Assembly: GCA_015039365.1 (NCBI GenBank)
Contig: WION01000011.1
Span: 558,001 to 622,000 of the forward strand
Direction: 5' to 3'
DNA from: Amanita rubescens
Taxonomy: Eukaryota > Basidiomycota > Agaricomycetes > Agaricales > Amanitaceae
DNA length: 64,000 bases
A model generated the notes under the pieces. That model saw only the letters and a program-made list of their open reading frames with translations, searched no databases and was not told the origin of the DNA. The translations under genes were made by a program, and so were the position numbers. Shown here one piece after another: positions 45,115-56,913 of this stretch. Every line of letters starts with the position of its first letter. The first letter of the stretch is position 1.

Positions 45115-45115
45115 C

Positions 45116-48100
45116 TTAGAGTTTCCTTCGTCTTTTATATTCTAGAAGGAGGTCTTCCATATGCGTCAAGTTATTTTCTGGTTCCCATGTGTTTTCGCTG
45201 GTGTCATAGCCTTTCCACTTTACAAGAAATTGTAATTTCCCTCTAAACTTGCGATGTGCAAGCAGTGCTTCTACTTCGTATTCTTGTTCTCCTTCGATTA
45301 GATCGGGAGGGGGCCTCGTTTCCATTGTTCCATGAAAGGAAGTTTCTTTGAACGGCGTTAGTAAGGCAGCATGGAATACGTTATGAATTTTCCATTGTCT
45401 TGGCAGCGTGAGACGATATGTCACTGGTCCTAAGACTTCTTTAATGGAAAAGGGACCTTCTCGTTTAGGTGCGAGCTTTCTGCTCTGATAAGGAATCTTC
45501 AGGTTCCTAGACTCTAACCATACTTTGTCATTGACTTTGAACGGTTTGGTCTTTCTCGTTGTTCTCTCCATCATCTTAGCTCGTGCTAGATCATGTGCGG
45601 CGAGTGCTTCTTCTCGTGCGCGGAACAGAGAGTTGATGCGGTTATCGGCGGTTGGTGTGTTTGTCTTATTTGAGACAAGGGGAAGTGCAACCGGGGATGT
45701 TCCATACATCAATTGAAAGGGCGATTGTTTCAATGCTTCATGAGTGCGTGAATTATGCGCGAATTGTGCTATTGGTATCATCTTGTTCCAAGTATCTGGT
45801 TCATAGGCACAGAATATTCGGAGATAAGCTTCTAATTCGGCGTTATATCGTTCCGTTTGTCCATCAGTCTGTGGATGGAAGGCGGTACTCATTTTGTGTT
45901 TGATTTTTAATGAGTCCATTATGCCGTTAAAGACATGTGATGCGAACTGTGGTCCTCGATCGGAGATCATGATGTCGGGTAGACCGAAGTTTTTGAATAC
46001 ATTCCGAATGTAGAGGTCGGCGGTTTCGTCGGCGGTGATAGTTTTATTACAAGGCATGAGAATTACTCCCTTTGTAAGTCCTTGATCGACCACGATAAAG
46101 ATAGAATCAAAACCGTCACTTATGGGTAAGTCGGTTATGAAATCCATAGTTATTTGTTGGAAGGGTCGGTGTGCGTGAGACTTGATTGGCATCAGAGGTG
46201 CGGCGGTAGGGTGAGTATTTGATTTCATTTGTTGACATGCCGTGCATCCATCAATAAATTGTTTAACCATTTTAGACATTAATGGCCACCAGTAATATTC
46301 CTTTAATAAGGCTAGTGTTTTGAAGAAACCGGGGTGTCCGCTTGTTGGTGATTCATGAAAATCTCTAATAATATCTCGGCGAAGATCGGTGTCAGGAGGG
46401 ATAAAAGATTTCCCTTTGTATAGGATTAATTTGTCGTCAAGGGTCCAATCAGAAAGGGCTGTGCGTAAAGGCGGTGTTCCTTTTTCTTTTAGACATTTCT
46501 TGATTGATTGAGCGAATTCATCTTTGATAGTTATTTCTATTGCTCTGTCACGGAGATCTTCGGCGATTGTGCGAACAAAGAGTTCTTTTGGGAGCATCGT
46601 TATTAACTCTTCTGGTTCGTCTTTTGTCATATGATCGGGTCGGCGGGATAGGGCGTCCGCTATTATTAATTTTGCTCCAGGGACGTGGGTTAATTTAATA
46701 TTAAATCGAGACAAGTCGTTCCACCATCGTGCTTGGCGGTTCGTAAGATGTTGTGGTTCTCGATAGTAGAGTAGATTCTTGTGGTCGCAGTGAATAATGA
46801 CAGGGTGTTCTGCTCCTTCAAGTAGGTATCTCCATTCGTTGTAAAGAGCGTAGTAAATGGCAAATAACTCTCGGTCGTAGATTTGCCATCGTGTTTCAGT
46901 CGGTGTTAAAGCGTGGGATAGGTATCCGCATGGGTGTAAGTCGCCATTGTCATCTTTTTGCATTAGAACTGCTCCGATAGCGTGGTCTGATGCGTCCGTT
47001 TGTAGAATAAAGGGTTTGTTAACATCGGGCATCATTAAGACAGGTGCGGATGTGAAGCGTTCTTTTAATAGATCAAATGCGACTTGGCATTCTGCGGTCC
47101 ATGTCCATAATTTGTTTTTCTTCGTTAGGTCGTGCAGGGGTCGTGCAAGGTGGGCGAATCCGAAAATAAACCTTCGATAGTAGTTTCCGAATCCTAAAAA
47201 TGATCTAACTTGTTTAACGGTAGAAGGGGTTGGCCAGTCCCTGATTCCGGCAAGTTTGATCGGGTCCATTTTTATTGTATTTTTGGATATGACGGTGCCT
47301 AGAAAATCAACTTCTTTGGCAGCGAATTTACACTTTTCAAGCTTGAGGTAAAGATCGTGTTTCTGTAATCGTTCAAGTACTTGTTTTGTTCGAATCTCGA
47401 GTTCTTCTTTAGTGCGCGCGTGTATTAGCATGTCATCCATGTAGATGACGAGCCATCCTTTTTCTGTAAAATCCCTGAAATAATCGTCCATCATAGCTTG
47501 AAACGTTGCTGGTGAATTTCGTAATCCAAAGAACATGACGTTAGGTTCAAATAAACCTCGATTGGTGATAAAGGCGGCTTTCCATCTATCAGATTCCTTG
47601 ATTTGAACGTTATTATATCCCCATCGGATATCCAATTTCGTAAAGTATTCCGAATCTTTGAGTTTGATCATAAGATCGGAGATAAGAGGTAGTGGATATG
47701 CATTTGGTTTAGTATATTCGTTCAAATATCGATAGTCTTGGCAGGGTCGTAATTTTTGTGCTTCTTTCTTTTCTACAAAGAAGAAAGGTGATGCCTGCGG
47801 TGATTTCGACGGTCTGATGTAGCCTTTTTCGACGTGTTCTTTAATCCATTCATCCAGTGTGTTCTGCTGTTTCGGAGATAAGGGATAGATTTTTCCTCTT
47901 TTTGGTATGAAATCATCGCGAAGTTCTATCTGGTGATCCCAAGATCGGCTTTCTGGGAATCGTTCACTTGCTTTTTTCTCGAATACGTCTTTCCATGCCG
48001 AGTATTCAGGAGGGAGCGTGTAAACCTCCTCTGTTTGATGGTATTTGTGTTCCATTTGTTGAGCTGGTGTATATCGTGCGATAGTTACTTGGTCATATTC

Positions 48101-48313
48101 GTCTTCTGACCAGCTTCCTATATCCTCAAATGTGCGCGTGTTCCATCCGTGATCTGTCATCTGTGATCCTTTGTGTGACGTTAAATATCTGATGACGAGA
48201 TCTTCTTCCCATTCAGGCATAGCTATTCTGTCAATCTGTTGACAGATGCTCCGAAGTGATGCCTGTAGAAGTCTAAATATACTCAGTCGATGCACGAGAA
48301 CGACTATATTCAC
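45116..48313 (-). CDS. Gypsy pol: reverse transcriptase, RNase H, integrase, chromodomain
   Basis: Domains in order: RT (L-R-P-C-Q-D-Y-R-Y-L-N, F-F-G-L-R-N-S-P-A-T-F, catalytic Y-M-D-D); RNase H (T-D-A-S-D-H-A-I-G, D-R-E-L, A-D-A-L-S-R); integrase zinc region (H-P-G…C-T-A-C-Q) and D-D-E core (M-D-F-I-T-D-L-P, S-D-R-G-P-Q-F, Q-T-D-G-Q-T-E-R); then at the C-terminus a chromodomain (F-L-V-K-W-K-G-Y, N-T-W-E-P-E-N-N). Chromodomains of these elements guide insertion by reading histone marks. The first roughly 25 residues of this frame come from a short insertion at 48290-48526; true pol sequence continues from the protease piece. Confidence 0.92.
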   Translation of the reverse strand: MNIVVLVHRLSIFRLLQASLRSICQQIDRIAMPEWEEDLVIRYLTSHKGSQMTDHGWNTRTFEDIGSWSEDEYDQVTIARYTPAQQMEHKYHQTEEVYTLPPEYSAWKDVFEKKASERFPESRSWDHQIELRDDFIPKRGKIYPLSPKQQNTLDEWIKEHVEKGYIRPSKSPQASPFFFVEKKEAQKLRPCQDYRYLNEYTKPNAYPLPLISDLMIKLKDSEYFTKLDIRWGYNNVQIKESDRWKAAFITNRGLFEPNVMFFGLRNSPATFQAMMDDYFRDFTEKGWLVIYMDDMLIHARTKEELEIRTKQVLERLQKHDLYLKLEKCKFAAKEVDFLGTVISKNTIKMDPIKLAGIRDWPTPSTVKQVRSFLGFGNYYRRFIFGFAHLARPLHDLTKKNKLWTWTAECQVAFDLLKERFTSAPVLMMPDVNKPFILQTDASDHAIGAVLMQKDDNGDLHPCGYLSHALTPTETRWQIYDRELFAIYYALYNEWRYLLEGAEHPVIIHCDHKNLLYYREPQHLTNRQARWWNDLSRFNIKLTHVPGAKLIIADALSRRPDHMTKDEPEELITMLPKELFVRTIAEDLRDRAIEITIKDEFAQSIKKCLKEKGTPPLRTALSDWTLDDKLILYKGKSFIPPDTDLRRDIIRDFHESPTSGHPGFFKTLALLKEYYWWPLMSKMVKQFIDGCTACQQMKSNTHPTAAPLMPIKSHAHRPFQQITMDFITDLPISDGFDSIFIVVDQGLTKGVILMPCNKTITADETADLYIRNVFKNFGLPDIMISDRGPQFASHVFNGIMDSLKIKHKMSTAFHPQTDGQTERYNAELEAYLRIFCAYEPDTWNKMIPIAQFAHNSRTHEALKQSPFQLMYGTSPVALPLVSNKTNTPTADNRINSLFRAREEALAAHDLARAKMMERTTRKTKPFKVNDKVWLESRNLKIPYQSRKLAPKREGPFSIKEVLGPVTYRLTLPRQWKIHNVFHAALLTPFKETSFHGTMETRPPPDLIEGEQEYEVEALLAHRKFRGKLQFLVKWKGYDTSENTWEPENNLTHMEDLLLEYKRRRKL

Positions 48314-48526
48314 CTGTAGAAGTCTAAATATACTACAGGGAATCAGTATATAGTAAATAACGAGTGGGGATGTAAGCTACTCACCTCAGTCGATGCACGA
48401 GAACGACTGAGGTGTGTGTGTGTACTCTAAGCCACAATAAAATAGGAACTGTACAGTAGCGGAAGTAAGCAATATAAAGAATAAATGGACGAACCGATCT
48501 TTGCGGCTACGCCCGTTCTATAACTT
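48290..48526. other. Small insertion/duplication between protease and RT
   Basis: Two phrases are repeated: 'cctgtagaagtctaaatata' (twice) and 'cagtcgatgcacgagaacga' (twice). The second lies within a palindrome, CTCAGTCG…CGACTGAG. It breaks the pol frame and is unclassified. Confidence 0.5.
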
Positions 48527-49060
48527 CTATAACGGGTACCTTCTATATTTGGTAAGTCGCGCCGCTGTGGCCCCTAAGTCCAACGACGCGCTTGCTTTCT
48601 TCCACAATGCCTTGATCTTGTCCTGTTCAGAGTCTCGGAACTCTAGAGTCTTTTCTCTCCAATTTACGTCAGGGTTATGCTTCTCTAGCCAAGGAAGCCC
48701 CAGTATCATCGTTTGTTTTCCTATTGCTGATACGTAAAACCATTCGGTCATGCGTTTTCCATTCATTTCGAAGGTGATAAGACATTGTTCATCAATTTCT
48801 CCTTCTTTGTTTATGGTGCCATCAACGTTATAAACTCTAATTGGTTGTGAAGTTTTTCGTTTTCTCCATTTGTGTGCTATCCTTTTGTCGATAAATATCC
48901 CTTCGGCTCTGCAGTCGATAAGGGCAACAAGATTTTCAGTGTTGTTTTCGGTTTCAACTTTGATAGGGACAGATAATCTTTGTTTTGAAATAGATTGTAC
49001 TGTTACATGAGATATATCGAGAGTCGAATCTGATGTTTCTGGAACTTCATCCACTGTCAT
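48527..49060 (-). CDS. Gypsy pol N-terminus: retropepsin-like protease
   Basis: 177 residues from an ATG at 49058-49060 that lies inside the TSD of copy R. L-V-A-L-I-D-C-R-A-E-G carries the aspartate of the retropepsin D-S/T-G motif, here D-C-R, which departs from the usual D-C/S-G-A. I-L-G-L-P-W-L-E-K-H-N-P-D is the conserved second half. The G to R change may abolish activity. It would run into RT but for the 48290-48526 insertion. Before copy R arrived, this ATG lay 11 bases after the gag stop. Confidence 0.8.
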   Translation of the reverse strand: MTVDEVPETSDSTLDISHVTVQSISKQRLSVPIKVETENNTENLVALIDCRAEGIFIDKRIAHKWRKRKTSQPIRVYNVDGTINKEGEIDEQCLITFEMNGKRMTEWFYVSAIGKQTMILGLPWLEKHNPDVNWREKTLEFRDSEQDKIKALWKKASASLDLGATAARLTKYRRYPL

Positions 49061-49546
49061 TGACGAAGATACGCCCAGCAGCGCAGCGTCTAAGTGTTAA
49101 AGTGAATACTTACTTAGAGTAGAGTGTAGAGTGGCGGTGACGACCTCAAACAATAACTCACTATCCTATGGATATAGGATGTGGTGGTAAGAGGAGAAGG
49201 AAGGTTCTTATTTGTACCTACGTACAGGTAGTCTTATATACTACTAGTATCCTAATAAGTACAAAGTATAGTAAATAGAGGAAGAGCTGTGCATGACGTA
49301 TGATATGACGTCTAGCGCAGCTATGACGCGTCTACCGCAGTAATGGGATGACGCAAGCGACTATAGGATATTCCAGTATCCTATGTATGTATATGTACAT
49401 GTATATATGTATGTGAATACATATATGCATGTATGTACATCTAATCTGTATATCCTAATCTATAGGATAAGATATGATGTATTATCTTATATGAGATAAG
49501 ATAAGATATACGTTATCTTATATGATTAGATAAGATAACTTTAACA
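49061..49546 (-). repeat. 3' LTR of copy R
   Basis: 486 bp; the transcript-sense strand starts TGTTAAAG and ends CTTCGTCA. Confidence 0.95.
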
Positions 49547-52500
49547 CACCCCCTCGCTAAGTTATCCAGGAATATATGAAATATTTTATACGAGTCACCG
49601 GAATTGTAAGACTTATAAAGTCTTCACGGAAGATCTCTCGTTTCGTGTACAAGTATGGGGATCCAGACTATATGCTGCTTTCACCTTAATCCCTTGTATT
49701 ATATATTTCTTTAATATTCCTATAATGCTTGTTGTATACGTTATACAATATTTATCATTGTTTGATCCTAAAGGTATAGGATATGACTTTATCGAAAAGC
49801 CAATACAATGACGTATATTGTTTGAATCGATTTATCAAAAATCGAGTTTCCTGTCATATTGATAATATCCATTATAAAGGCACCCCCAGGCTTCAAGCCT
49901 TACAAAGTGTGTGAAATCATATTTAATCGAGAAGGGGCTTGGTCTACTGCCTTCGCTGTCTCTGATATGATTTATTACTTTGTTTGATAAAGGATAAGAA
50001 TATATCCTTAAGTGCTAAATGAATATTTTTGGCAGGTAAACGATAACGTTTAACGACTTGCATAAATATCAAGCTATGTAAATAGCAAGATATATGATGA
50101 TGATTCTTTGTGTGAAAAGAATCCTCTGATGGATATGCGAGTGTGTATATGTCGCATTGTCAAGTAAAAACTTGACATGTCTTCCTAAATGAACTATTTA
50201 GACGAGTATAGTATCTCTACAAGGGGAGCTTCCTCCCTTGCAAATACTCTCTGCTCGTATGTGTGACGAGTGCAATAATCATTCCTTGTTTCTTTACAAG
50301 TTCTGATTATGTACGCTGACTCGTGTGTTCTCCTATTATATTTAAAGGCGTCCAACGCCTTATATGGTGTAAAGGTGACTAGCACCTTAATGGTAAAGGA
50401 GTATATATTCTCTTTGCACAGCAATACGAGAATATGGTGTGGCGTGTTCATTTGATCGACAAGTCACACGCGTGACAATTCTTCTTGTAACAACAAGTGT
50501 AATTGTATGTGGTCTAATATAATTGCTCGTCCTTGTAAAGACAAGTATGACGACAAGCAAGTTATGTTATAGACGGTTGCCCAGATAATTCTTATACATC
50601 ATGGTTTACATCTCTGTTATATCGATAAAAACTCCTTTTTAAATTTCGATAAAGAGTTCAACCATGTGTCTTAAAGAATATCTTCGTTATTCAGCAGATC
50701 GAAGTCCTTGGGTCTTTAAAGGACTTATGCTTGTATAAGCATTTTGACCCGTCTGCTATTGAATAACAACTGTTCCCTTCTATAGATATGTGTGTATATC
50801 TTGTCTTTTGTAAATGATGATAATCCGTCTGGTATGATGATTTGCATATCATTAAATCCTTTATAATCACTTTCGTAAAGGATTGTATTTGGTTGTGATT
50901 CCATATATCCCTATTTTGATAGGAACGCACAACACCAGCGGGGAGACGAATCTCCTGATTTCGTAATAACGAAATGAACTTCATCATTATCCAATTCCTG
51001 AGCATGTGTGACGATTATTAAACTTGAGCTTATATTTGATAAGCTTTCTTGTTTTAATCGTGTAAGTGAATCCAGATACATTTTACTGGATGCTCATACA
51101 GATATGATTTCCTACTTGACTTATACGTGGTGGTCATCCACATTTGTAATATATCTTGGTAATCATTATAAAAGGGTTTTACCATATATGATCAGCAGTA
51201 AGAACTGCTATAAGTGCCCGGCACATTTTATCTTAATATAAAGATAATTTGCTGGCAGTATTGTGTCTGCCGTACCCGACGATCATTAATGATGTAATCC
51301 TTTGTTAGACACTGTGTTCAAGATGTTTAATCTTGTTTTGTATATGCTATGTTTATTGTACCTTGTGTATGAATACAAGATACGAATATGACTTTAAAGG
51401 TCTACACCCACAGGGATACGACCGTTGTCATGACAAGTTTAATTGAGGATCCGAGAACGATCGACATTCCGCATTCACTCATACTTGTATATTTGGGGAT
51501 TTGCGCAAGGCAGGCGCCACCCCATTATAGCATATGGAATCTATTTTTGATATAGATTCTTACGACGAAGAGGATTTACTTGTATTGACGACAAGTATAA
51601 TTATAAGTGTTTGTATGAAGGAACAAACACTTATATAATATCTCGTATGAACGAGATTTTGACCTCTAAGTCATTTAAGTGTCAATGACTATCTTTTTGG
51701 ACGATATATTCAACATGAACACGTCTACTGGGAAGGTATAACTGCGACGTTATCCGATATAGGTTTCCTTTTCAGTACAGCCTATATTAATCCTTAAACA
51801 AGGATTATTCCTCTGTTACGTGTAGTCCGTTGGCAAGCAATGTCCTCTTAACTCTGTTAATTCTTGTTCTACCCTGGTTCTATTTTATCTTTATGTATTA
51901 TCCAGATACAATAAGAGTATAGAACTCAAATGGGGAAGTCTCGTCGAATGATCTTGAATATCCTTTTTGATGTTCAACGTATAATGAGAACGTTAAACCG
52001 AAATTCATTATTTATAAAGATCCTCCTTATGAGTTGGCCGAAGCTCATTCATATACGGTATATTTTGGCAATGACAATATGTCCTTGCTAATACCGCCAG
52101 GAAGATCATAACGATATTTCGAAGTCATAGCAGTATTGTGTCTGCTGTGTCCCTGAATAACCCACAATATATAAATATTGCTACCTATCCAAAGATTGAC
52201 CTGTACAAGTTTATTTTCGTAGCAGTATTGGGTCTGCTATATCCCCAAGTGATCGACAATATATAAATATTGTTAACCAACCTGAAAACCGTCAAAACTT
52301 GTGTAAGGAAATTCTCCATTGTTCGGATGAGACCAAGAACTAGAGTTAATTAAAGAGGGTGTTGAATTGTATGCAAGGTGTTCCTATCTTTAGCTTTTGA
52401 GGGCCAAGATCTGTACAAGGAACTAAATGTATTCCAACAATCCAACCGTAATATCGTATGAACGATATTTTGGGAATCTGTATTTTGAAAGGAAGTGGCG

Positions 52501-54231
52501 CAAGATTGACATAACTATTTCTTTTATTTTTAAGCTACCATTGTTTCTTATAAAGAAATACTGTTATATGTATGGAGAGGATATGTGAGGTTATTTGCGA
52601 TAAGCCATAAGACAGGCTTATTTGAGATATGCATTAACCTGGCATTCCATATAATACACGTTCCTGACTAGGATATTTGTCAGGAGTGTAATGTCATATT
52701 GTATTGACGAGACGCTTTCAAGACCGTATAAGTTTCAACGGCAAGGAGCCTTCTCTATACAATAGACGGGGATAAAACTCCAATACATATATTTGTTCGT
52801 GTTCAGGCATCTGTATATTATCGAGGGAGCTTCCTCCTCTAATACAGTTGATGACCATTATTATGGGCCTATGTCTAATACGCAACCATAATATATATAT
52901 ACAATATGGGCCTATATCTTAATACGCATCCATGATTGTATTTGTTTACAAGTTATATCGAATACTTGTTTTGATTGGTCATATACAAGTCATATTGTGT
53001 ACTTGTTTATATTTGCAATGATTCCCCCTCAATCAAGACAGGGATTCTTTATTGCGTTATTTAGCCTGATAGTATCATGTATATTTTTGGACATGATCTA
53101 TTTATCACATATAAATTGATAGTGATATGAACAGTATTCTTATTTTAACATGTGATGATTTATAAAAATCATTTTCATGTATTAAAGAAATCAATGATTT
53201 CGTCAATTTATCATCTTTATAAAAAGATGTAACCGTTCTTGTGTTTCACACAATACATTATCCAACATATCGACGTTGGTCAACGTATATGGTCATGGTA
53301 CATGTATTTCACTCAAGGATGATCTGGTTCCTATAGATAATCATTTAGAATTATAATCCACAATTCTTAAAGCTATAAGAATTATTTCGAGGTATTTTAT
53401 TTACGTCTGTCCTGTTATTGGAAAACCTATTTTTAATATGAAAAGGGGATGAGCGCATAGCGCCGCCGTACAATTCAATTTATAGGTTGAGTACAAAAAT
53501 ACTCTGGACGTTTATAGATGCTTGTATAGACAAGCATAGAAGTCTATTCTTATACAAGTGATCGAAATTCCCTTGTATGCGACAGTATTCTGGCAATGAT
53601 GATAAATCCTTGCTAACGTCGTTAAAGAATGACGGTGTTTATACCAAGAAATTTATTATCTCCAACAGATAATGTTCAGCAGTTTGAAACTGCTATTGCG
53701 ACTACAGTGTTATGAGACACTTTCAAGACTGTGCTATTTCAACAGCAAGGAGCCTTCTCAAGTGTAGGAAACCATATTATGAGACGTTTTCAAAACCGTG
53801 TAAGTTTCAATGGCAAGGAACCTTTCTCAAAGGTAACACATTACTGTTATCTGCAAATGGATTATAGCCATCTATAGGCTATAGACATCGGTTTGCATAT
53901 GTGGAGAGCTTTTTAAAGATATTGTTTTTATAGTGTAGACATTATAGATATTTCTGAATGACGAAGATTATATGTGTTTGATGCTTGTATGTGATGACAA
54001 GCGTGATGATCTTTCTTCAAGTGATCGAAATTCCCTTGAACGCGGTATATTATGGCAATGATGATGATCCTTGCTTAATACCACCAGAAAGACCTTTATT
54101 TATAAGTAATCGGGATTGCAAGGCATATGCCTACACGATTTCCTTATTTTGAATATAAATTGTATGACAAGTAATCGGATTTATAAGGAGTGATCCTTCA
54201 CGATACTCTTGTGTTGACGACAATTTATATA
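49547..54231 (-). other. Hairpin-rich non-coding interior of copy R
   Basis: Collinear with 1069-5767. Stems are kept while loops change, e.g. 51605-51614 with 51623-51632 (10 bp). At 53520-53525/53530-53535 and at 53728-53732/53742-53746, paired substitutions relative to copy L preserve pairing. Near 51027-51045 a segment unlike copy L still makes a 7-bp stem. Confidence 0.75.
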
Positions 54232-55380
54232 TTACATATATTTCTTCCAGAAATAATCTAAGTCTATGCTATATTGTTCTTCTACCCATTGATCATAGCT
54301 ATTCATAGCCATGAAATTTCCATAATGACGCTCGAAATCTTCATGAGCATCATAAAATTCCTCCTGGGAATTTGTTATTCTTGTATCCAACGAGTCTGTC
54401 AAAGGCTCGTGTGATAAAGGTGAAGGCGTGGAAACATTTGATTTACATGATTTAAATGAATCATGTGTGGAATCTGATTCCGGATCAGATTCGGGCTGTT
54501 GGACTAATAGTGGAGATCCTCCCCTGATATAATCAGGCTTGCTACTATTTTTAAAGTCTTCCCAGCGCAAATGTGTAGGCTGTGGATGCGGCGAGCATCT
54601 GCAGCGGCCTTTGCCTTTGTTTGTTAAGGAGGCATTAGCTAAACAATGTTCCGTATGCAAGTTAGGGTCTTGCGTTGACGGAGGTGATTGTTTTATAGCA
54701 TTATGCCGTGACGACCATGCCGAACGAATTTCACTAGCAAGTTGCTGGACTCTAATTGGTCCAACTTGTGTAGCAGTGTTTCCTGAACGTACTGCTGTAG
54801 GGCTAGAGTAATTCGTATTGATAGCGGTAACAGATGATGTAGCCGCTGTTTGGTTGATCCATTTTAATGGAACAGCCCTAATGGTCGTAAGTGCTTTATT
54901 TAGATGAGCAGCCGGAAGTTGATGTCCCTGTGCTGCTATGTGTCTATAACGAGTGATGATTTTATTTATAGATTGATCATGATCTATTTTGTCCAGTGAT
55001 CCGTCAAGGATTGCTGGCGAATCATCTTTGTAACGTTCTTGCAAGAACATCCATAGGAGTCTTGCGTTGTAAACGTGTTGATAAAGCTCAAAGATTGTAA
55101 AGGACAATCTGAGCTTAATGGTGTGTAACGCCTTCTCGTTTTGTACAAGCTCATCAGCTTGTATGATGATTGCTGCCTTATTGGTGGCAGTGATCGGCGC
55201 AATTACTGCTTTGAGGTGAGCAGGGATTGCATTTGGAATAACGGGACACATGAATACCATCAGATTTGAGATCTGAAAGTATGCCGTTATTTGTCGTGCC
55301 CAGGCACGATAATTGTTTCCTTGTAATTCGGTGACAAGGGAACATAAAGCGCTGTCTTCTTCTTTGGTAAAAGAAGACAT
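54232..55380 (-). CDS. Gag protein of copy R (382 aa)
   Basis: Intact, from ATG 55378-55380. The N-terminal half has the copia-type gag (UBN2-like) pattern: L-x-G-x-N-Y-R-A-W-A-R-Q-I at residues 20-35, a helical middle with L-W-M-F-L-Q-E-R-Y, and K-I-I-T-R-Y-R-H-I. There is no zinc knuckle. The C-terminal third is Ser/Asp/Glu-rich and ends in an acidic, tyrosine-rich tail. It encapsidates element RNA. It is the only protein this element can make, so the gag-RNA partnership is its core and pol must act in trans. Confidence 0.85.
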   Translation of the reverse strand: MSSFTKEEDSALCSLVTELQGNNYRAWARQITAYFQISNLMVFMCPVIPNAIPAHLKAVIAPITATNKAAIIIQADELVQNEKALHTIKLRLSFTIFELYQHVYNARLLWMFLQERYKDDSPAILDGSLDKIDHDQSINKIITRYRHIAAQGHQLPAAHLNKALTTIRAVPLKWINQTAATSSVTAINTNYSSPTAVRSGNTATQVGPIRVQQLASEIRSAWSSRHNAIKQSPPSTQDPNLHTEHCLANASLTNKGKGRCRCSPHPQPTHLRWEDFKNSSKPDYIRGGSPLLVQQPESDPESDSTHDSFKSCKSNVSTPSPLSHEPLTDSLDTRITNSQEEFYDAHEDFERHYGNFMAMNSYDQWVEEQYSIDLDYFWKKYM

Positions 55381-56397
55381 GACAAGAATGTTGATAAAGG
55401 TTTATATTTATATAAAACCTTATGGAAATGTCGGTTACAAGGTTTGATAGCCTTGTATTGGAGTGGGTGAGCGAGAAATGTTATTTCTTGCTTCTTGATG
55501 ATAGAACGATTGATTGAGATGAAATCAATTGATCGTTTGATGGATTATTTATAAATTCAATGATTTATATCTATTTAAGGATTTTATTAATGAAGGTGTC
55601 ATTACATAAACGACAACGACTTCATAGGCGAGGGTGTCATAACGAATACGACAGCAACCTTGCGTGCAGCGTTATGAGCTACAGCCAAGCATAATAATGC
55701 CTAGCACCAGGATCGATCCGAGGAACATGTACCAGACTTGTGTGCCTGACCTGTAAACGAGTATGACATGCATAAGGTCCGCGGACTGCAGTGCGCCTGC
55801 GGCAACTGCCTGGTCCCAAGAGGTACCAGTTGTCTTTGGAAAATGAAAGGTGTCCGGTCCATAAACCGTCCGTGACCACCTTTATAAGCACTCCCAGTAA
55901 CAATATGAAAGTATACGTGGATGCCTTTTGAGCAGAGCCAACGGCTAATCTAAGGCGCTCTCTAGGAGTGGACGCCTAATAGTCTGCGTGTATGGTCCAC
56001 AATGGGACCCCAGCACGACCTTTATACTTTATGAAAGCTACTATGGGGCCATACGGTCTACATATGGTAACTTAAAGGCTCAAAGGGCCTTATGATGGGA
56101 TAGCGTGCTGTAATACCCCAATCACATCATGGCGCGCAAGCGGCGAAAACACCATGGGGGTTGAGGTTGCCATGCCAGCCTCAAGAAACATAGGTGGTAC
56201 CCTTATCCCTGGGTGCAAGGAGATCCCCCTAAAGCCCTAGGGTCCGGGCGCATGTCATAAGCTCGTATGTCAGGTACAAGAACTCAGTTAAATTGACGGT
56301 TGCCACTCAGGTCTCTGACCTGCACAATACTATACCTGTTCACACATCTTGCATGGTAACATGCCTGGAGGCGATGGTGATGCAAGCAATACCATGT
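55381..56397 (-). other. Leader of copy R
   Basis: About 1 kb between primer site and gag with no supported coding frame. It may hold the packaging signal; nothing specific is recognised. Confidence 0.5.
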
Positions 56398-56411
56398 CGG
56401 GGCCCATAACC
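56398..56411 (-). other. Primer-binding site, half-tRNA type (copy R)
   Basis: The transcript strand reads GGTTATGGGCCCCG immediately after the 5' LTR. The first 12 bases are complementary to GGGCCCATAACC, the anticodon stem-loop of eukaryotic initiator tRNA-Met. Drosophila copia uses a tRNA cut at this place. Confidence 0.7.
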
Positions 56412-56897
56412 TGACGAAGATAAGCCCAGCAGCGCAGCGTCTAAGTGTTAAAGTGAATACTTACTTAGAGTAGAGTGTAGAGTGGCGGTGACGACCTCAA
56501 ACAATAACTCACTATCCTATGGATATAGGATGTGGTGGTAAGAGGAGAAGGAAGGTTCTTATTTGTACCTACGTACAGGTAGTCTTATATACTACTAGTA
56601 TCCTAATAAGTACAAAGTATAGTAAATAGAGGAAGAGCTGTGCATGACGTATGATATGACGTCTAGCGCAGCTATGACGCGTCTACCGCAGTAATGGGAT
56701 GACGCAAGCGACTATAGGATATTCCAGTATCCTATGTATGTATATGTACATGTATATATGTATGTGAATACATATATGCATGTATGTACATCTAATCTGT
56801 ATATCCTAATCTATAGGATAAGATATGATGTATTATCTTATATGAGATAAGATAAGATATACGTTATCTTATATGATTAGATAAGATAACTTTAACA
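56412..56897 (-). repeat. 5' LTR of copy R
   Basis: 486 bp; one base difference from 49061-49546 seen by eye (near position 11). Confidence 0.95.
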
Positions 56898-56913
56898 GTC
56901 ATGAGTCCCACTG

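Larger units (their letters stand above)
49061..56897 (-). mobile_element. Copia-type, hairpin-rich non-autonomous LTR element, copy R (complete, 7.84 kb)
   Basis: LTRs are 49061-49546 and 56412-56897 (486 bp each, one difference seen), TSD GTCAT (49056-49060, 56898-56902). Leftward: 5' LTR, primer site GGTTATGGGCCCCG at 56398-56411, about 1 kb leader, gag (55380-54232), about 4.7 kb hairpin-rich non-coding DNA, purine tract, 3' LTR. There is no pol. The near-identical LTRs imply a recent insertion. The primer site matches the anticodon arm of initiator tRNA-Met, as in copia half-tRNA priming. Confidence 0.95.
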
